A stretch of DNA of 6,318 nt from Haloquadratum sp. J07HQX50 (GTDB taxonomy: Archaea; Halobacteriota; Halobacteria; Halobacteriales; Haloferacaceae). The position numbers and the translations under genes are program-made. The notes beneath the pieces were generated by a model, which had not been told where the DNA came from, did not search any database, and saw nothing but the letters and a program-made list of their open reading frames with translations. The stretch is taken from positions 1,106,265 through 1,112,582 of the forward strand of contig KE356563.1 in NCBI GenBank assembly GCA_000416005.1. Reading direction: 5' to 3'. Positions 5,715-6,318 of this stretch are shown here, piece after piece; position 1 is the first letter of the stretch, and every line of letters starts with the position of its first letter.

Positions 5715-6318
5715 ATGCACGTAGATCTCGGGACGGTGCTCGGGACGACTCCAGGACTCTCCGAACACACCTTAGAGCAACTCAACGGAGTCGTAGGTCA
5801 AGCACACGAGCGGATCCAACACGGTCGTGCAAATAGTGAGCATGGGTATACTGCACTCTCGCTCCCTGATACGGTAAACCTTGATCAGATTCGATCAGCA
5901 GTATCTCGTTTTGAGTCGCCACAGGCAATTGTGGTCATCGGGATTGGTGGCAGCGCACTTGGTGCGGCTACTCTCGTTGACGCACTTGGTGGTGAGGATG
6001 ATCCCCCAGTGCACGTGCTGGATAACGTTGATCCCGACTCGATTCAGTCTACCCTCAGCCAACTTCCACTTCAAGAAACGGTTGTGACCGTTATATCGCG
6101 GTCTGGACAGACTGCAGAGACACTTTCGAATTTTCTTGTCGTGCGTGAAGCGATGAAAGTGGCTGATATCGACTGGACGCAGCAGACACTCGTTATTACT
6201 GGCGAGTCAGGCAACCTGTCTGATCTTGCGACCCAGTACAGCCTCCCTCAACTGAGTGTCCCAGATGGTGTTCCAGGACGTTTTTCAGTACTTTCGGCTG
6301 TGGGACTAACAATTGCTG
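5715..6318 (+). CDS. pgi: glucose-6-phosphate isomerase (3' end outside window)
   Basis: This enzyme interconverts glucose 6-phosphate and fructose 6-phosphate in the cytoplasm. The first 201 codons are present and the frame is still open at the right edge, so the C-terminal half with the remaining active-site residues is not visible. It starts MHVDLGTVLG at ATG 5715. Family blocks are clear: VIGIGGSALGA (74-84), the first phosphosugar-binding loop; SRSGQTAET (128-136), the SIS-type phosphate-binding loop; and GRFSVLSAVGL (188-198), matching the PGI signature region. This is the classical PGI superfamily, not the cupin-type PGI of Thermococcales. The start has no Shine-Dalgarno, in keeping with a short leader from the TATA-like box at 5669-5677. 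It is divergent from the membrane protein gene. Confidence 0.95.
   Translation, partial: MHVDLGTVLGTTPGLSEHTLEQLNGVVGQAHERIQHGRANSEHGYTALSLPDTVNLDQIRSAVSRFESPQAIVVIGIGGSALGAATLVDALGGEDDPPVHVLDNVDPDSIQSTLSQLPLQETVVTVISRSGQTAETLSNFLVVREAMKVADIDWTQQTLVITGESGNLSDLATQYSLPQLSVPDGVPGRFSVLSAVGLTIA

Noticed and set aside
5322..5768. 148-codon minus-strand frame overlapping the membrane protein and pgi start
   Set aside because: Runs through both the divergent promoter and the pgi start, and its sequence is a frame-shifted copy of the membrane protein region.
1..6318. CRISPR array, tRNA or rRNA genes, or a defence system
   Set aside because: No regularly spaced repeats, no tRNA-like cloverleaf with conserved T-arm bases, and all intact genes are core housekeeping or export genes.

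Overview
The window looks like chromosomal DNA from a halophilic archaeon. The proteins are acidic, the gene set is archaeal (Pus10, an archaeal-type secF-secD pair, a haloarchaeal DUF5812-like protein), and the promoters are archaeal TATA boxes. Base composition is close to balanced, not the GC-rich composition of most haloarchaea, and the encoded proteins resemble haloarchaeal versions. Haloquadratum walsbyi or a close relative is the best guess (inference; no search was possible).

Layout. (1) Plus strand, 1-1668: the 3' part of pus10 (tRNA pseudouridine synthase, open at the left edge), then rnhB (RNase HII), which starts inside the pus10 stop codon (GTGA overlap). (2) 1669-2061: about 390 bp without an intact gene, locally GC-rich (about 64% in 1861-1980). 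It holds hairpins, a degenerate direct repeat with 117 bp offset, and what looks like the decayed right end of an IS200/IS605-type (TnpB, 'IS1341-type') element. It lies between the convergent genes rnhB and secD. (3) Minus strand, 5626 down to 2062: a four-gene block in transcription order membrane protein, DUF5812-like protein, secF, secD. The spacings are 45 bp, 54 bp and a 4-bp ATGA overlap. (4) Plus strand from 5715 to the right edge: the N-terminal 201 codons of pgi (glucose-6-phosphate isomerase), divergent from the membrane protein across a short AT-rich promoter region.

How the genes work together. pus10 and rnhB form an RNA-modification/RNA-processing pair that is probably translationally coupled. 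SecF and SecD form the membrane complex that assists Sec-dependent protein export. The two small upstream genes may simply be co-transcribed with it or may be haloarchaeal accessory factors; their function is unknown. pgi is a central sugar metabolism gene.

The most striking observation is that secD is split by a one-base frame change at a run of five T's just after its first membrane helix. The ATG that overlaps the secF stop codon is in one frame, and the remaining 498 codons are in the next. Restoring one T gives a normal 523-residue SecD. This is a sequencing or assembly error, a recent mutation, or a recoding site. No defence system, CRISPR array or intact mobile element was found.
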